Made by a program: the position numbers and the translations under genes. A stretch of 64,000 nt of DNA from Corynebacterium marinum DSM 44953 (GTDB lineage Bacteria; Actinomycetota; Actinomycetes; Mycobacteriales; Mycobacteriaceae): positions 2,418,001 through 2,482,000 of the forward strand of contig NZ_CP007790.1 in the NCBI RefSeq assembly GCF_000835165.1, read 5' to 3'. The notes under the pieces are model-generated. The model was not told the origin of the DNA, did not search any database, and was given only the letters and a program-made list of their open reading frames with translations. Below are positions 34,545-44,273 of this stretch, one piece after another (the stretch's first letter is position 1; every line of letters starts with the position of its first letter).

Positions 34545-36638
34545 GTGCAGCAACGACGCCGAATCGCCATGTCACGGCAGACCAGCGTCAGCCCGACGCT
34601 GGCTGTCATCCTCTCCATCGCACTCGCCGTCTCCGCCGCCTTCGGTGGAAACCAGATCCTGAAGACCCAGGACACCGGCGGCGCCCCCATCGACGTCGCC
34701 TCGGCCGAAGCCTCCTTCGCCGCCGGCGACAACGTGCTCATCGACGACGCCGCCATCGCCGCCCAGTCCGGCATCCCCGGACCCCGCACCGTCAAGGAAT
34801 TCAGCCGCGAAGAGCAGTTCTCCATGTTCGCCCTCACCTGGAACGGTCACCGCGACATCGCCGCCTTCGTCCGTTCCGAGCAGGCCGACGGCTCCTGGGG
34901 TCCCTGGTGGGACGCCGAGCCCATCGGCCAGACCGGACCCGGCGGCGAGAACGGCACCGAGCTGATCTACGTCGAGCCGACCAACCGCGTCCAGGTGTCG
35001 GTCACGGGCGTCGACATCCTCGGCGCCCCCGCCGAGGAGTCCGCCCCGGAAGCCGCTCCCGCCGAAGCTCCCGCAGTGGCCGACGTGGACATCAACGTCG
35101 CAGAGGCCCCTGCCCCCGCTCCTGAGCCTGCTCCGGCTCCGGCGCCGGCAGCGGCAGCGGCAGCAGCACCGGCGGGCATCGCCCCGCTGCCGACCAACTA
35201 CGGCGACATCCAGCCCGTCGCCGACGTGGCCGAGGCCGCGGACCTCAACGTCGTCTTCATCGACGGCCGCGCCGACGAGGGCGGCATCGCCCTGGCCACC
35301 GACTCCGTCACCTACGGCATGCCCGACGTGGTGACCCGCGCCGGCTGGAGAGCCAACGAGACGTTGCGCTGCCAGGGCACCACCTACGACAGCGAGGTGC
35401 AGGCGGCGGGCGTCCACCACACCGCCGGTTCCAACAACTACTCGAGGGCAGAGTCCGCCGGCATCGTCCGTGGCATCTACGACTACCACGCGCGCTCCCT
35501 GGGCTGGTGCGATGTGGGATACAACGCGCTCGTCGACAAGTACGGCACCATCTACGAGGGCCGCTTCGGCGGCCTGGACAAAAACGTCCAGGGCGCGCAC
35601 GTCGGCGGCTTCAACCGCAACACCTTCGGCATCTCCATGATGGGCAACTACGACGTCGCCCAGACCACCCCGGCGATGATCCAGTCCGTCGGCGAGATGA
35701 TCGGCTGGAAGGCCGCCGTCGCCGGTTTCGACCCGCAGGGTTCCGCCCCCTACACCCCCCTGGCCTTCAACGGCTCGAAGTACACCGGCGGCCGCTCCAT
35801 GACCCTGCCGAACGTGTTCGCCCACCGCGACGCCCACAACAACGCATGCCCGGGCACCTACGGCTACGCGCAGATGGGCAACATAAAGACCATCGCGGCC
35901 CAGAAGGTCCAGGAGATCGAGTCCGGCTCAGCGGGCGCGTCCACCACCAGCACGCCGTCCACCACCAGCACCCCCTCGACGACGAGTACGCCGTCCACCA
36001 CGGCGACCACTCCCCCGCCGGCGGAAGGGAACACCCGGACGGAAACCACCACGACCCTGCAGGAGCCCGTCGGCCAGGAGCCCCCTGCCCAGCAGGACAG
36101 CGCCACCGCCCTGCTGAGCAGCGCCGCCAACGGGGAGCAGACCGCCCTGCTGACCATCATCGGTTCACTCGCGGCCCTCGCCGTCACCTACCTCACCGCG
36201 GAGGGCGCGTCCCCGGGAACGACCGCGCAGGTCGGCGACGTGCAGATCCTCGAGGGCGTCACCCTCGACAACCTGAAGCCCGTCCTCGACATCGCCTCCT
36301 CCCTGGCCGGGGACACCAAGGTCACCCAGGCGGTCGACCGGGTGAACACCAACTACGGCGCCGTGCTGGGCGAGCCGCGCGGCGGGCTGAACACCGCGGA
36401 CGCCACCTACGCCCTGTTCGACAACGGCATCGTGCTCGACGAGTCCGGATCCGCGGAGGCCCGCGCACTGTGGGGCGCCATCGGCGACGTGTGGGCGGGC
36501 CAGGGCTTCGACCTCGGTCCCCTGGGCATGCCGCTCAACGAGCAGTACAGCGAGGGCGACCTCGTCCGCGTCGACTTCGAGGGCGGTTACGTCACCTTCG
36601 ATCCGGCCACCGGCGACGTCGACGTGAAGCTGAGCTGA
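34545..36638 (+). CDS. Secreted N-acetylmuramoyl-L-alanine amidase (PGRP type) with LGFP-like tail
   Basis: A 697-residue exported protein. An N-terminal membrane or signal segment (TLAVILSIALAVSAAFG) is followed by a region of unknown fold and a Pro/Ala linker (about 180-210). The PGRP/amidase_2 domain (about 260-445) has RAGWRANE, the zinc ligands HHTAG and AHRDAHNNACPG, and GGLDKNVQGAH. A Thr/Ser/Pro linker built from TTSTPS repeats (470-490) follows, then a hydrophobic patch (LLTIIGSLAALAVTYL) and an LGFP-like C-terminus (LGPLGMPLNEQY). It should cut the bond between muramic acid and the stem peptide. The GTG start has AGGGAG 8 bases away. It is divergent from glf and convergent with glpK (7-base gap). 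Confidence 0.9.
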   Translation: MQQRRRIAMSRQTSVSPTLAVILSIALAVSAAFGGNQILKTQDTGGAPIDVASAEASFAAGDNVLIDDAAIAAQSGIPGPRTVKEFSREEQFSMFALTWNGHRDIAAFVRSEQADGSWGPWWDAEPIGQTGPGGENGTELIYVEPTNRVQVSVTGVDILGAPAEESAPEAAPAEAPAVADVDINVAEAPAPAPEPAPAPAPAAAAAAAPAGIAPLPTNYGDIQPVADVAEAADLNVVFIDGRADEGGIALATDSVTYGMPDVVTRAGWRANETLRCQGTTYDSEVQAAGVHHTAGSNNYSRAESAGIVRGIYDYHARSLGWCDVGYNALVDKYGTIYEGRFGGLDKNVQGAHVGGFNRNTFGISMMGNYDVAQTTPAMIQSVGEMIGWKAAVAGFDPQGSAPYTPLAFNGSKYTGGRSMTLPNVFAHRDAHNNACPGTYGYAQMGNIKTIAAQKVQEIESGSAGASTTSTPSTTSTPSTTSTPSTTATTPPPAEGNTRTETTTTLQEPVGQEPPAQQDSATALLSSAANGEQTALLTIIGSLAALAVTYLTAEGASPGTTAQVGDVQILEGVTLDNLKPVLDIASSLAGDTKVTQAVDRVNTNYGAVLGEPRGGLNTADATYALFDNGIVLDESGSAEARALWGAIGDVWAGQGFDLGPLGMPLNEQYSEGDLVRVDFEGGYVTFDPATGDVDVKLS

Positions 36639-36645
36639 GAACCGC

Positions 36646-38154
36646 TCACGCCCAGTCGAAGGAGCGCTCCACCGCCCGGTTCCAGTCGGCCACCAGCGCC
36701 TCGCGCTGTTCGGCCGTCCACCGGGGCGACCAGGAGCGGTCGGCGGTCTGCCGGGCACTGACCTCGGCGAGCGAAGACCAGTAGCCGCCGCCCACGCCGG
36801 CCGCGAACGCCGCGCCGAGGGCGGTGGTCTCGATGTTGGCGGGACGGACCACCTCGGCATCGAGAAGGTCGGCCTGCAGCTGCATGAGCAGGCTGTTCGC
36901 GGTCATGCCCCCGTCGACGCGCAGGCGGACGGGCCGGATGCCGGAGTCGGCGATCATCGCCTCGACGACCTCCCGGGTCTGCAGCGCGGTGGCCTCGAGT
37001 GCGGCCCGGGCGATGTGGGTGCGGTCGGCGAAGCGGGTCAAACCCACGATGACACCGCGCGCGTCGGGGCGCCAGCGCGGCGCGAACAACCCCGAGAACG
37101 CCGGCACAATGAACACGCCGCCGTTGTCCTCCGCCGCGATCTTCTCCACCTCGGCGGCCGAGCGGATGATCCCGAGCTGGTCGCGCAGCCACTGGATGAG
37201 CGATCCGCCGACCGCGACGGAACCCTCCAGGGCGTAGACGGGCGCCTGCCCCTCGATCTCGTAGAGCACCGTCGACAACAGGCCGTGCCCGCTGATCTGC
37301 GGCTGCGTGCCCGTGTTGAGCAGCAGGAACAGGCCCGTCCCGTAGGTGTTCTTCGCGTCGCCGACCTCGAAGCACCCCTGCCCGAACATCGCGGACTGCT
37401 GGTCGCCGAGCACGCCCGTGATCGGCACGCCGGCGAGCGTGCCGCGCCGGCGGACCCGGCCGAATTCGCTTATCGACGCCCTGATCTCCGGCAGCACCCG
37501 CACCGGCACCCCGATTTCCGCGCACAGCTCCGGGTCCCAGCGGCGCGTCCGCAGGTCCATGAGCAGGGTGCGCGAGGCGTTGGTGACGTCGGTGGCGTGG
37601 ACCGCGGGCTTCCCGTCGTCGCCGTGCGCCCCGCCGGTGAGGTTCCACAGCAGCCACGTATCGATCGTGCCGGCCAGCAGCTCCCCCCGCTCCGCCCGCT
37701 CCCGGGCGCCCTCGACGTGGTCGAGGATCCACGCGATCTTCGGGCCCGCCGGGTAGGAATTGGCCAGCAACCCCGTCCGGTCGAGCCAGCGGCGCGGATC
37801 CTCCCCCGCTATGCCGGCGGTGCGGGTGTCCTGCCAGACGATGGCGTTGTGGACCGGCCTTCCCGTGGCTTTCTCCCACACGACGGCGGTTTCCCGCTGG
37901 TTGGTCACCCCGAGCGCGACGATGTTGGCAGGGGAGACATCGATGTCCACCATCGCCGTCGACACCGCCCGGCGGGTGTTGTCCCAGATCTCCAGGGCGT
38001 CGTGCTCCACCCACCCTTGTCTCGGCATGATCTGCTCGTGCTCGTACTGGCCGGAAGCCACCACCTGCCCGTCGTGGTCCACGATGACGCAGCGGGTCGA
38101 CGTCGTGCCCTGGTCGATGGCCGCCACATAGCGTTTCTGAGGGGAAGCAGTCAC
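36646..38154 (-). CDS. glpK: Glycerol kinase
   Basis: A 502-residue FGGY-family kinase that phosphorylates glycerol to glycerol-3-phosphate. Motifs: [19 protein letters not shown] (phosphate 1), a [11 protein letters not shown] turn, GLFLLLNTG, and [21 protein letters not shown] near the C-terminus. The length is normal for the family. The start is a GTG at 38152-38154; the ribosome site is weak. It is 34 bases downstream of the HAD gene and may be part of the serS-acyltransferase-HAD transcript. The product could feed phospholipid synthesis, consistent with the nearby acyltransferase. Confidence 0.95.
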   Translation of the reverse strand: MTASPQKRYVAAIDQGTTSTRCVIVDHDGQVVASGQYEHEQIMPRQGWVEHDALEIWDNTRRAVSTAMVDIDVSPANIVALGVTNQRETAVVWEKATGRPVHNAIVWQDTRTAGIAGEDPRRWLDRTGLLANSYPAGPKIAWILDHVEGARERAERGELLAGTIDTWLLWNLTGGAHGDDGKPAVHATDVTNASRTLLMDLRTRRWDPELCAEIGVPVRVLPEIRASISEFGRVRRRGTLAGVPITGVLGDQQSAMFGQGCFEVGDAKNTYGTGLFLLLNTGTQPQISGHGLLSTVLYEIEGQAPVYALEGSVAVGGSLIQWLRDQLGIIRSAAEVEKIAAEDNGGVFIVPAFSGLFAPRWRPDARGVIVGLTRFADRTHIARAALEATALQTREVVEAMIADSGIRPVRLRVDGGMTANSLLMQLQADLLDAEVVRPANIETTALGAAFAAGVGGGYWSSLAEVSARQTADRSWSPRWTAEQREALVADWNRAVERSFDWA

Positions 38155-38188
38155 AGGCCCAAGTCTGCCACGGGGCGCGCCCGGAAAG

Positions 38189-39025
38189 TCAGAACCAGCA
38201 CTCCAGGACCTGGGCCACGCCGGCCTCGTCGTTGGTGGCGGTGACGTGGTCGGCCACGTCCTTGACCGAGTCCCGCGCGTTGCCCATGGCCACCCCCCGG
38301 CCCGCCCACCGGAGCATCTCGATGTCGTTGGGCATGTCACCGAAGGCGATCACGTCGGCCTGGTCGATGCCGTGGAGCCGGGCGAGCGTCGACACCCCCA
38401 GCGCTTTGGTCACGCCCGGCGCGGCGACCTCGAGCAGCCCCTCGTTCATGGAGAAGGTCAGGTGGGCGACGTCGGCGTCGATGAGCGGGGCGAGGAGCTC
38501 GTACATCTCCGGCGCGCTGAGGAACTCGTTGCGCAGCAGCATCTTCACGGCCGGTTCGCCGATGACCTCGTACTCGGGCAGGATGCCGTAGCCCTGCGCC
38601 TCCCAGGTGTGCAGGTAGTCCGGGGAGATGACGAACATCTCCTCCTCCGGGTCGAAGGCGGACTGGCCGACGCGTTCACAACCGATGGACACCCCGCCGA
38701 TCCCGTGGAAGGTCTCCCTCGCCAGCTCGACTACCTCGGCCATCGTCTCGGGCGCCAGGGTGTGGGAGCGCAGGACCCGGTCATTGGCGGAGTCGTAGAG
38801 CACCGCGCCGTTCGCGGTGACGCACACCGGGCGGATGGGCAGCTGGTCGAGGACGGGGTAGATCCAGCGGTGGGGCCGGCCGGTGGCCAGCGCCACCTCG
38901 GCGCCGTCCCGGACGGCCCGGACGACTGCGTCCCGGACCCGCGGCAGGACCCGCTCCTGCGAATTGAGCAGGGTCCCGTCGACGTCGCTGGCCACCAGTT
39001 TCGGTGCCTGCCCAAATGTCTCCAT
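38189..39025 (-). CDS. HAD-superfamily phosphatase, Cof/YbjI type
   Basis: A 278-residue class IIB HAD hydrolase. Motif I is [12 protein letters not shown] with the nucleophile Asp, motif II is [10 protein letters not shown], and motif IV is [21 protein letters not shown] cap domain of about 100 residues lies between motifs II and III. These enzymes act on sugar phosphates and similar small phosphoesters; the substrate is unknown. It is 11 bases after the acyltransferase gene, and its AGGAGG is unusually far (15 bases) from the ATG. Confidence 0.9.
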   Translation of the reverse strand: METFGQAPKLVASDVDGTLLNSQERVLPRVRDAVVRAVRDGAEVALATGRPHRWIYPVLDQLPIRPVCVTANGAVLYDSANDRVLRSHTLAPETMAEVVELARETFHGIGGVSIGCERVGQSAFDPEEEMFVISPDYLHTWEAQGYGILPEYEVIGEPAVKMLLRNEFLSAPEMYELLAPLIDADVAHLTFSMNEGLLEVAAPGVTKALGVSTLARLHGIDQADVIAFGDMPNDIEMLRWAGRGVAMGNARDSVKDVADHVTATNDEAGVAQVLECWF

Positions 39026-39036
39026 GGTGGTGGTCG

Positions 39037-39978
39037 CTACCTCCTGAATTTTTCCTTCATCGAATCGATGAAGGTGCGGGCGTTGCCGAGCGCCGCGTCG
39101 GCACGCTTGTCCAGTTTCGCCGCGGCCTTCTTTTCTTTCTTTTCGGCCCTGGCGGCGCGGGCCGCCCGGTCGATCTCGGCGGCGTCGTCAAGCGTCGGGG
39201 CGGCACCGCCTGCGGCGGCGGGGATCCAGAACTCTCCGGCCGGGAACGGCCCGTAGGCGCGGTTGTAGTCGTCGCGGACCCGTTCCAGCAGGATCTGCAT
39301 GGCGTCCTTGAGCCGTTCGATCGCCTCGTCAGTGTCCCCGCCGGGATCGACGGGTTCACCGACGCGGATGAACACCGGCGTGTTGGTCCGTCCCAGACGC
39401 TTGGGGTGGTCCTTCGTCCACAGGCGCTGCGAACCCCAGATGACCACCGGCAGCAGCGGGGTGCCGGCCTCAGCGGCGATGCGGACTGCGCCGTTCTTGA
39501 AGTCCTTGAGCTCGAAGGAGCGGGAGATCGTGGCCTCCGGGAAGATGCCCACCAGCTGGCCGGAGCGCAGATGCGCCACCGCCTCGTCGAGCGAGGACGC
39601 CCCGCTCGACCGGTCCACCGACACGTGCTTCATCGCGCGCATGAGGGGACCTGCGACGGGGGTGTCGAAGATCTCCTTCTTCGCCATGAACCGCACCAGG
39701 CGGCGGCCGCGCAGATGCGCGGGGATGCCGCCGAAGATGAAGTCGTAGTAGCCGGTGTGGTTGACCGCCAGGAGCGCTCCCCCGGCGGCGGGGATGTTCT
39801 CCGCGCCGAAGACGGTGATCCGGACGCCCTGCGCCCGGAGGATCGCCTTGACCATGCGGATGATGACGCCGTTGTAGACCGGTTCCTTCGCCTCCGTGGG
39901 GTGGTCGGGCACCTTCGGCAGGTCGACGGGCGCGTAGATCATCCCGGCCCGCTTCCCGAACTTGTGCTCTCCCGCCAT
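39037..39978 (-). CDS. 1-acyl-sn-glycerol-3-phosphate acyltransferase-like protein (PlsC family)
   Basis: A 313-residue acyltransferase. It has the NHTGYYD (NHx4D) catalytic motif, RFMAKKEIFDTPVAGP, and FPEATISRSFEL, where the usual motif reads FPEGTRS, so one key Gly is changed to Ala. It has a lysine- and alanine-rich C-terminal tail (EKKEKKAAAKLDKRADAAL). It may make phosphatidic acid or acylate another envelope lipid. It starts 3 bases after the serS stop and is followed after 11 bases by the HAD gene. Confidence 0.85.
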   Translation of the reverse strand: MAGEHKFGKRAGMIYAPVDLPKVPDHPTEAKEPVYNGVIIRMVKAILRAQGVRITVFGAENIPAAGGALLAVNHTGYYDFIFGGIPAHLRGRRLVRFMAKKEIFDTPVAGPLMRAMKHVSVDRSSGASSLDEAVAHLRSGQLVGIFPEATISRSFELKDFKNGAVRIAAEAGTPLLPVVIWGSQRLWTKDHPKRLGRTNTPVFIRVGEPVDPGGDTDEAIERLKDAMQILLERVRDDYNRAYGPFPAGEFWIPAAAGGAAPTLDDAAEIDRAARAARAEKKEKKAAAKLDKRADAALGNARTFIDSMKEKFRR

Positions 39979-39980
39979 GG

Positions 39981-41240
39981 CTACTTCACCGGCTCGATGA
40001 TGTCCTTGCCCACGAAGGGGCGCAGCGCCTCGGGCACGACGACGGAGCCGTCGGCCTGCTGGTGGTTCTCCAGGATGGCGACGAGCCAGCGCGTGGTCGC
40101 CAGCGTGCCGTTGAGGGTGGCGGCGGTCTGCGTCTTGCCGTCGGCGTCCCGGTACCGGGTGTTCAGGCGGCGCCCCTGGAAGGTGGTGCAGTTCGAGGTG
40201 GAGGTCAGCTCCCGGTAGGTGCCCTGGGTGGGGATCCAGGCCTCGGTGTCGAACTTGCGGGCGGCGGAGGAGCCGAGGTCCCCGCCGGCGATGTCGATGA
40301 TGCGGTAGGGGATCTCGACGGCGGCGAGCATCTCGCGCTCCATGGCGAGCAGCGCCTGATGCTGCTCGGCGGCCTCCTCGGGGCGGCAGTAGACGAACAT
40401 CTCCAGCTTGTCGAACTGGTGGACCCGCAGGATGCCCCGGGTGTCCTTGCCGTAGGAACCGGCCTCCCGGCGGAAGCAGGAGGACCAGCCGGTGTAGCGG
40501 ACGGGGCCCTGGGACAGGTCAATGATCTCGTCCTTGTGGTAGCCGGCCAGGGCCACCTCGGAGGTGCCGACCAGGTAGAGGTCATCGCGCTCGAGGTAGT
40601 AGATCTCGTCCGAGTGCTCGCCCAGGAAACCGGTGCCGGCCATGATGTCGGGGCGGACCAGCACCGGCGGGATCATCAGCTGGAAACCCGCGTCGCGGGC
40701 CTTCTGCGCAGCCAGCATCATCATGCCCAGCTGCAGGAAGGCGCCGTCGCCGGTGAGGTAGTAGAAACGCGAGCCGCCGACCTTGGTGCCGCGCTCCATG
40801 TCGATCAGGTTCAGGCTGGTCCCCAACTCAAGGTGGTCCTTCGGCTCGAAATCGAACGTCGTCGGCTCGCCGACGTTTTCGAGCACCACGAAGTCGTCCT
40901 CCCCGCCGGCGGGCGCGCCCTCGACGACGTTGGAGATGAGGAACTGGAGCCGGGCGACCTCCTCCTCGGCGGCCTTCTGCGACTCTTCGGCCTGCTTGAC
41001 CTTCGCCTTCAGCTCGTTCGAACCCTCCAGCAGCGCGGGGCGGTCAGCCGGGTCGGCCTGCCCGATCGTCTTGCCGAAGGCCTTCTGTTCGGAACGCAGC
41101 GCGTCCGCGGCCTGGATCGACGCGCGGCGGGACTCGTCGGCGGCGATCAGCTGGTCGACCAGCTCCGGGTCCTCGCCACGGTTGTTCTGGGAGGCGCGGA
41201 CGATGTCAGGGTTCTCGCGGAGGAATTTGAGATCAATCAC
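39981..41240 (-). CDS. serS: Seryl-tRNA synthetase
   Basis: A 419-residue class II synthetase. An N-terminal coiled-coil arm (residues 1-110; [21 protein letters not shown]) binds tRNA-Ser. The core has motif 2, [20 protein letters not shown], and motif 3, [18 protein letters not shown] with [20 protein letters not shown]. The start is a GTG at 41238-41240 with no ribosome site, 7 bases after TAGGCT, so the message is probably leaderless. The reading frame extends upstream into the farR-serS promoter region but lacks homology there. The acyltransferase follows almost directly. Confidence 0.97.
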   Translation of the reverse strand: MIDLKFLRENPDIVRASQNNRGEDPELVDQLIAADESRRASIQAADALRSEQKAFGKTIGQADPADRPALLEGSNELKAKVKQAEESQKAAEEEVARLQFLISNVVEGAPAGGEDDFVVLENVGEPTTFDFEPKDHLELGTSLNLIDMERGTKVGGSRFYYLTGDGAFLQLGMMMLAAQKARDAGFQLMIPPVLVRPDIMAGTGFLGEHSDEIYYLERDDLYLVGTSEVALAGYHKDEIIDLSQGPVRYTGWSSCFRREAGSYGKDTRGILRVHQFDKLEMFVYCRPEEAAEQHQALLAMEREMLAAVEIPYRIIDIAGGDLGSSAARKFDTEAWIPTQGTYRELTSTSNCTTFQGRRLNTRYRDADGKTQTAATLNGTLATTRWLVAILENHQQADGSVVVPEALRPFVGKDIIEPVK

Positions 41241-41247
41241 GGATATC

Positions 41248-41253
41248 AGCCTA
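41248..41253 (-). promoter_or_regulatory. Leaderless -10 box of serS
   Basis: TAGGCT lies 7 bases before the GTG start of serS, and no Shine-Dalgarno sequence is present. Confidence 0.55.
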
Positions 41254-41326
41254 CCGCGCGGACCCGCCGCCCGTGCCGCGACCTGCACTCCCCGGACCGA
41301 CCAGACGCCAGATCGTTTCTCCGCAC

Positions 41327-41350
41327 TGGTCATAACCACCGGTCTAGGAT
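41327..41350 (+). promoter_or_regulatory. Leaderless promoter and dyad of the GntR gene
   Basis: TAGGAT (41345-41350) lies 6 bases before the GntR start codon. Just upstream, TGGT-CATA-ACCA (41327-41338) is a perfect dyad overlapping the expected -35 position, so it could be an autoregulatory operator. Confidence 0.45.
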
Positions 41351-41356
41351 TGAGTC

Positions 41357-42115
41357 ATGTCCGCCAATCCGCACCACATCGATCTGCCCCCCACCAGAAT
41401 CGTCGAGGGGCCGGTGCCCAAGCACGCCCAGCTCCGCGCGATCCTGGAGGAGTTGTGCGATACCCGGCTGCACCCCGGAGATCTGCTCCCCGGGGAACGC
41501 GTGCTGGAGGAGACCTACGGTGTCTCCCGCATCACCGTCCGCCGGGCGATCGGCGATCTCGTCGCGGCGGGTCGGCTTCGCCGGGCACGCGGAAAAGGCA
41601 CCTTCGTGGCGCCGAACACCCTGGTCTCCCGCCTGAACCTGGCGTCCTTCAGCTCCGAGATGGAGGCCCAGAACGTCTCCGCCAGCTCGAAGATCCTGTC
41701 CTCCGCCCGCGCACCGGCGCCGCCGGAGGTGCAGAAATTCTTCGGCGGCGGGCCGGGCACCCTGCACACCCACCTGCGCCGCCTCCGGCTCGGCGACGGC
41801 GAACCCTACTCCATCGACGATGCCTGGTACAACGCCCTGCACGTGCCCGGACTGCTGGAGAACGACGTCTACAAATCCGTCTACGCGATCCTCGACGAGG
41901 ACTACCAGGTACCCGTCACCGAGGCCGACCAGATGGTCACCGCCGTCAACGCCGACGACCAGACGGCGTCGCTTCTCGACGTCGCCCTCGGCACCGCCCT
42001 TCTCCGGATCATCCGGCTCTCCCGCTCCCGCGAGCTGCCCGTGGAGTGGTGCTCCTCCGTATACCGGACCGACCGCTACCGGCTGAACACGCGCGTCATG
42101 CGTGGTGCCGGGTAG
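41357..42115 (+). CDS. GntR-family regulator, HutC/FarR subfamily
   Basis: A 252-residue regulator. The N-terminal winged helix (about 15-80) has LHPGDLLPGERVLEETYGVSRITVRRAIGDL and GRLRRARGKGTFV. The C-terminal UTRA domain (about 95-245) should bind a small effector. In C. glutamicum the gene next to serS in this arrangement is, as I recall, farR, but I cannot confirm orthology from sequence alone. It is divergent from serS; both start codons look leaderless, so the shared 116-base region probably holds its own operator. Confidence 0.88.
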   Translation: MSANPHHIDLPPTRIVEGPVPKHAQLRAILEELCDTRLHPGDLLPGERVLEETYGVSRITVRRAIGDLVAAGRLRRARGKGTFVAPNTLVSRLNLASFSSEMEAQNVSASSKILSSARAPAPPEVQKFFGGGPGTLHTHLRRLRLGDGEPYSIDDAWYNALHVPGLLENDVYKSVYAILDEDYQVPVTEADQMVTAVNADDQTASLLDVALGTALLRIIRLSRSRELPVEWCSSVYRTDRYRLNTRVMRGAG

Positions 42116-42150
42116 ATTTCCGCCTTTCCCGGGTGCACAATGGGGGGACT

Positions 42151-43185
42151 ATGACCACTCGTCCCGCCCGTTCAGCGGTAGCCGTGCGCACCGGCCTGGT
42201 GGCGGCGCTCGCCGCCGCCGTCGCTGTCGGCTCCTACGACTACTTCTCCACCGCCGGCTCCGGCTCCGGCGCGTCCGCATCCGGCGACGGGACGTCGGTC
42301 TCGGGCCCGTCCACCCCCTCCGACGGCGACAACCCCACCGGGGTCGCCCCGTTCACCACCGCCGACGTGGGCGCCTGCCTGACCTGGGACATCACCGGGG
42401 ATGGCACGGTGAGCAGATTCCAGCAGGCCGACTGCTCGGCGGAACACCGGTTCGAGATTTCCGCCCGGGAAAACCTGGCCACCTACCCCTCCTCGGAGTT
42501 CGGCGAGAACGCGCCGATCCCTGACCTCACCCGCCAGGCCCAGCTGCGCGAGGAGCTGTGCCACACCCCGACCGTGCGCTACCTGGAGGGACGTTTCGAC
42601 CCGGCGGGCCGCTACTCCATCGCCCCGATCCTGCCGCCGGCGGAGGCGTGGGCCGCGGGCGACCGCACGATGCTGTGCGGCATCCAGTCGACTGATGCGA
42701 ACGGCACTCCGGTCCTCACGGCCGGGCCCGCCGCAGAGCAGGATCAGGCTGTGGTCGCCGAGCCGGGCGCCTGCCTGTTCGTCGACGAGTCCCGCTCCCT
42801 GCGCACCGTCGACTGCGCGGCGGACCACCAGCTGGAGACCACCCTGGTGGTGGATCTCGCACCCGTCTTCCCCGAGGGCACCCCGAGTATCGAGGACCAG
42901 GACAACCACCTGCGCGACGTGTGTTTCCAGGCGGGGGTCGACTACCTCGGGTCCGACGAGAACCTCTACCAGTCCACCCTGCAGCCCTACTGGGGAACCC
43001 TTCCGGAGACCTCGTGGGTCGGAGGTTCCCGGTCGGTCAACTGTTCCCTGGTGTTCGCCGACGAGGCCGGTGGCTTCGCCACGCTCAACGGCTCGGCCCG
43101 CGACGGCCGCGAGGGATTCACCATCAACGGCCAGCCCCCGGCCGAGCAGCCGGAGCGCAACCCGCTGCGCGAACCCGCCGCGTAG
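42151..43185 (+). CDS. Membrane-anchored Septum_form domain protein
   Basis: A 344-residue protein. One N-terminal membrane segment (GLVAALAAAVAVGS) is followed by a Ser/Gly/Pro linker (about 32-60). Two copies of a cysteine-bearing extracytoplasmic fold come next (FTTADVGACLTWD ... CSAEHRFEI; PGACLFVDESRSLRTVDCAADHQLE). The HxFE/HQLE pattern with paired Cys matches the actinobacterial Septum_form domain. The molecular function is not known. The ATG at 42151 has GGGGGGA immediately upstream. The next gene starts 15 bases after its stop. Confidence 0.85.
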   Translation: MTTRPARSAVAVRTGLVAALAAAVAVGSYDYFSTAGSGSGASASGDGTSVSGPSTPSDGDNPTGVAPFTTADVGACLTWDITGDGTVSRFQQADCSAEHRFEISARENLATYPSSEFGENAPIPDLTRQAQLREELCHTPTVRYLEGRFDPAGRYSIAPILPPAEAWAAGDRTMLCGIQSTDANGTPVLTAGPAAEQDQAVVAEPGACLFVDESRSLRTVDCAADHQLETTLVVDLAPVFPEGTPSIEDQDNHLRDVCFQAGVDYLGSDENLYQSTLQPYWGTLPETSWVGGSRSVNCSLVFADEAGGFATLNGSARDGREGFTINGQPPAEQPERNPLREPAA

Positions 43186-43199
43186 CAGGGGCAGGCACC

Positions 43200-43547
43200 G
43201 TGGTGGAGGTCAGCGAGGAGCGTTTCGACGAGATGGTCGACGACGCCCTCGACCGCATCCCCGAGGAATTCGCCCGGCGCATGACCAACGTCGTCGTGCT
43301 GGTGCGCGACGTCAACGAGGACCAGCCCGAGATCCTCGGTCTCTACGAGGGGGTGTCGCTGACCGAGCGCACCTTCGACCACACCGGCTTCCTGCCGGAC
43401 GCCATCTTCATCTACAAGGCCGCCCTGGAGGCGCACTGCCGTTCCGAGGAAGAGTTGGCCGAGGAAGTCATGGTGACGGTGTTCCACGAGGTCGGCCACT
43501 ACTTCGGCATGGATGAAGAAGCGCTGCACCGGCTCGGTTGGGGCTGA
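43200..43547 (+). CDS. Small zincin metallopeptidase (Zincin_1 family)
   Basis: A 115-residue protein with the zinc motif VFHEVGHYFGMDEEAL, in which HExxHxxGxxE supplies two His and a Glu ligand. A conserved acidic N-terminus (EERFDEMVDDALDRIPEEF) is typical of this short family, found in most actinobacteria. Substrate and location are unknown; there is no signal peptide. The start is one of two adjacent GTG codons (43200 or 43203). It forms a two-gene operon with the Septum_form protein. Confidence 0.88.
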   Translation: MVEVSEERFDEMVDDALDRIPEEFARRMTNVVVLVRDVNEDQPEILGLYEGVSLTERTFDHTGFLPDAIFIYKAALEAHCRSEEELAEEVMVTVFHEVGHYFGMDEEALHRLGWG

Positions 43548-43579
43548 CACCGCGGGACCTCCGCCGCGGCCCGGGCCGC

Positions 43580-44266
43580 TCAGATCTGGTGCTCGACGTC
43601 CGCCCAACGCACGAGGTTCCACTGGCCGAAGGGCCGGTCGCGGGGCTCCAGGACGATGAAACGGCAGTTTCCCAGGTAACCCGCGTAGGCGAAGTCGGGG
43701 TCGACGCCGGCGGCGTGGGTGGCCATGGTGCGGATCGCTGCTCCGTGGCTGACCACCAGGACGTCCTTGGCCGCCCCGTTGCCCAGGTGGGTGAGTGCGA
43801 GATCCTCCATCCTCGGCCGGTAGCGGGTCATGAGTTCGAGGTAGGTTTCCCCGCCGGGGATGCGGGCGGTGTCGTCGGCGTCGAGCCAACCGCGCAGGGC
43901 CGTGGCGTAGGAACGGTGGGAGTCGTCGTCGGCGAGCATCTCGTGGTCGCCGGCGTAGATCTCGTGGAGGCCCGTCTCGACGTCGATCCGCATCTCGTGC
44001 TCCCGCAGCCCGGCGGTCTGTTCGAAGGCGTTCATGGCCAGCAGCGCGGTCTGCTGCGCCCGCAGCGCGACGGAGCTGACCACCGCCCCGAGCCGTCCCG
44101 GGGAGCCGTTGCCCGCCCCGCAGAATTCGGCGAGTTCCGCCCCGACGTTCCACGCCTGGTTGCGGCCGGTGTCGGTGAGTTCGGCACCCGGCGGGCGGGT
44201 GTCGAGCCGACGGGCGACGTTGCTGTAGGTCTGTCCGTGGCGTAGCAGGATGAGTCGTCCGGTCAT
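43580..44266 (-). CDS. Histidine phosphatase (phosphoglycerate mutase-like)
   Basis: A 228-residue enzyme with the phosphohistidine motif ILLRHGQTYSNVARRL at the start and VLVVSHGAAIRTMATHAAG near the end. The family dephosphorylates small metabolites or proteins. The ATG at 44264-44266 begins MTGRLILLRH and lies 7 bases from the pheA stop, so the two genes are probably cotranscribed. The gene is convergent with the metallopeptidase gene. Confidence 0.92.
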   Translation of the reverse strand: MTGRLILLRHGQTYSNVARRLDTRPPGAELTDTGRNQAWNVGAELAEFCGAGNGSPGRLGAVVSSVALRAQQTALLAMNAFEQTAGLREHEMRIDVETGLHEIYAGDHEMLADDDSHRSYATALRGWLDADDTARIPGGETYLELMTRYRPRMEDLALTHLGNGAAKDVLVVSHGAAIRTMATHAAGVDPDFAYAGYLGNCRFIVLEPRDRPFGQWNLVRWADVEHQI

Positions 44267-44273
44267 GGTGTCG

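Noticed and set aside
35940..36010. Short tandem repeats that might be a CRISPR or VNTR
   Set aside because: They encode the Thr/Ser/Pro linker of the PGRP amidase (TTSTPS repeats) and lie inside its reading frame.
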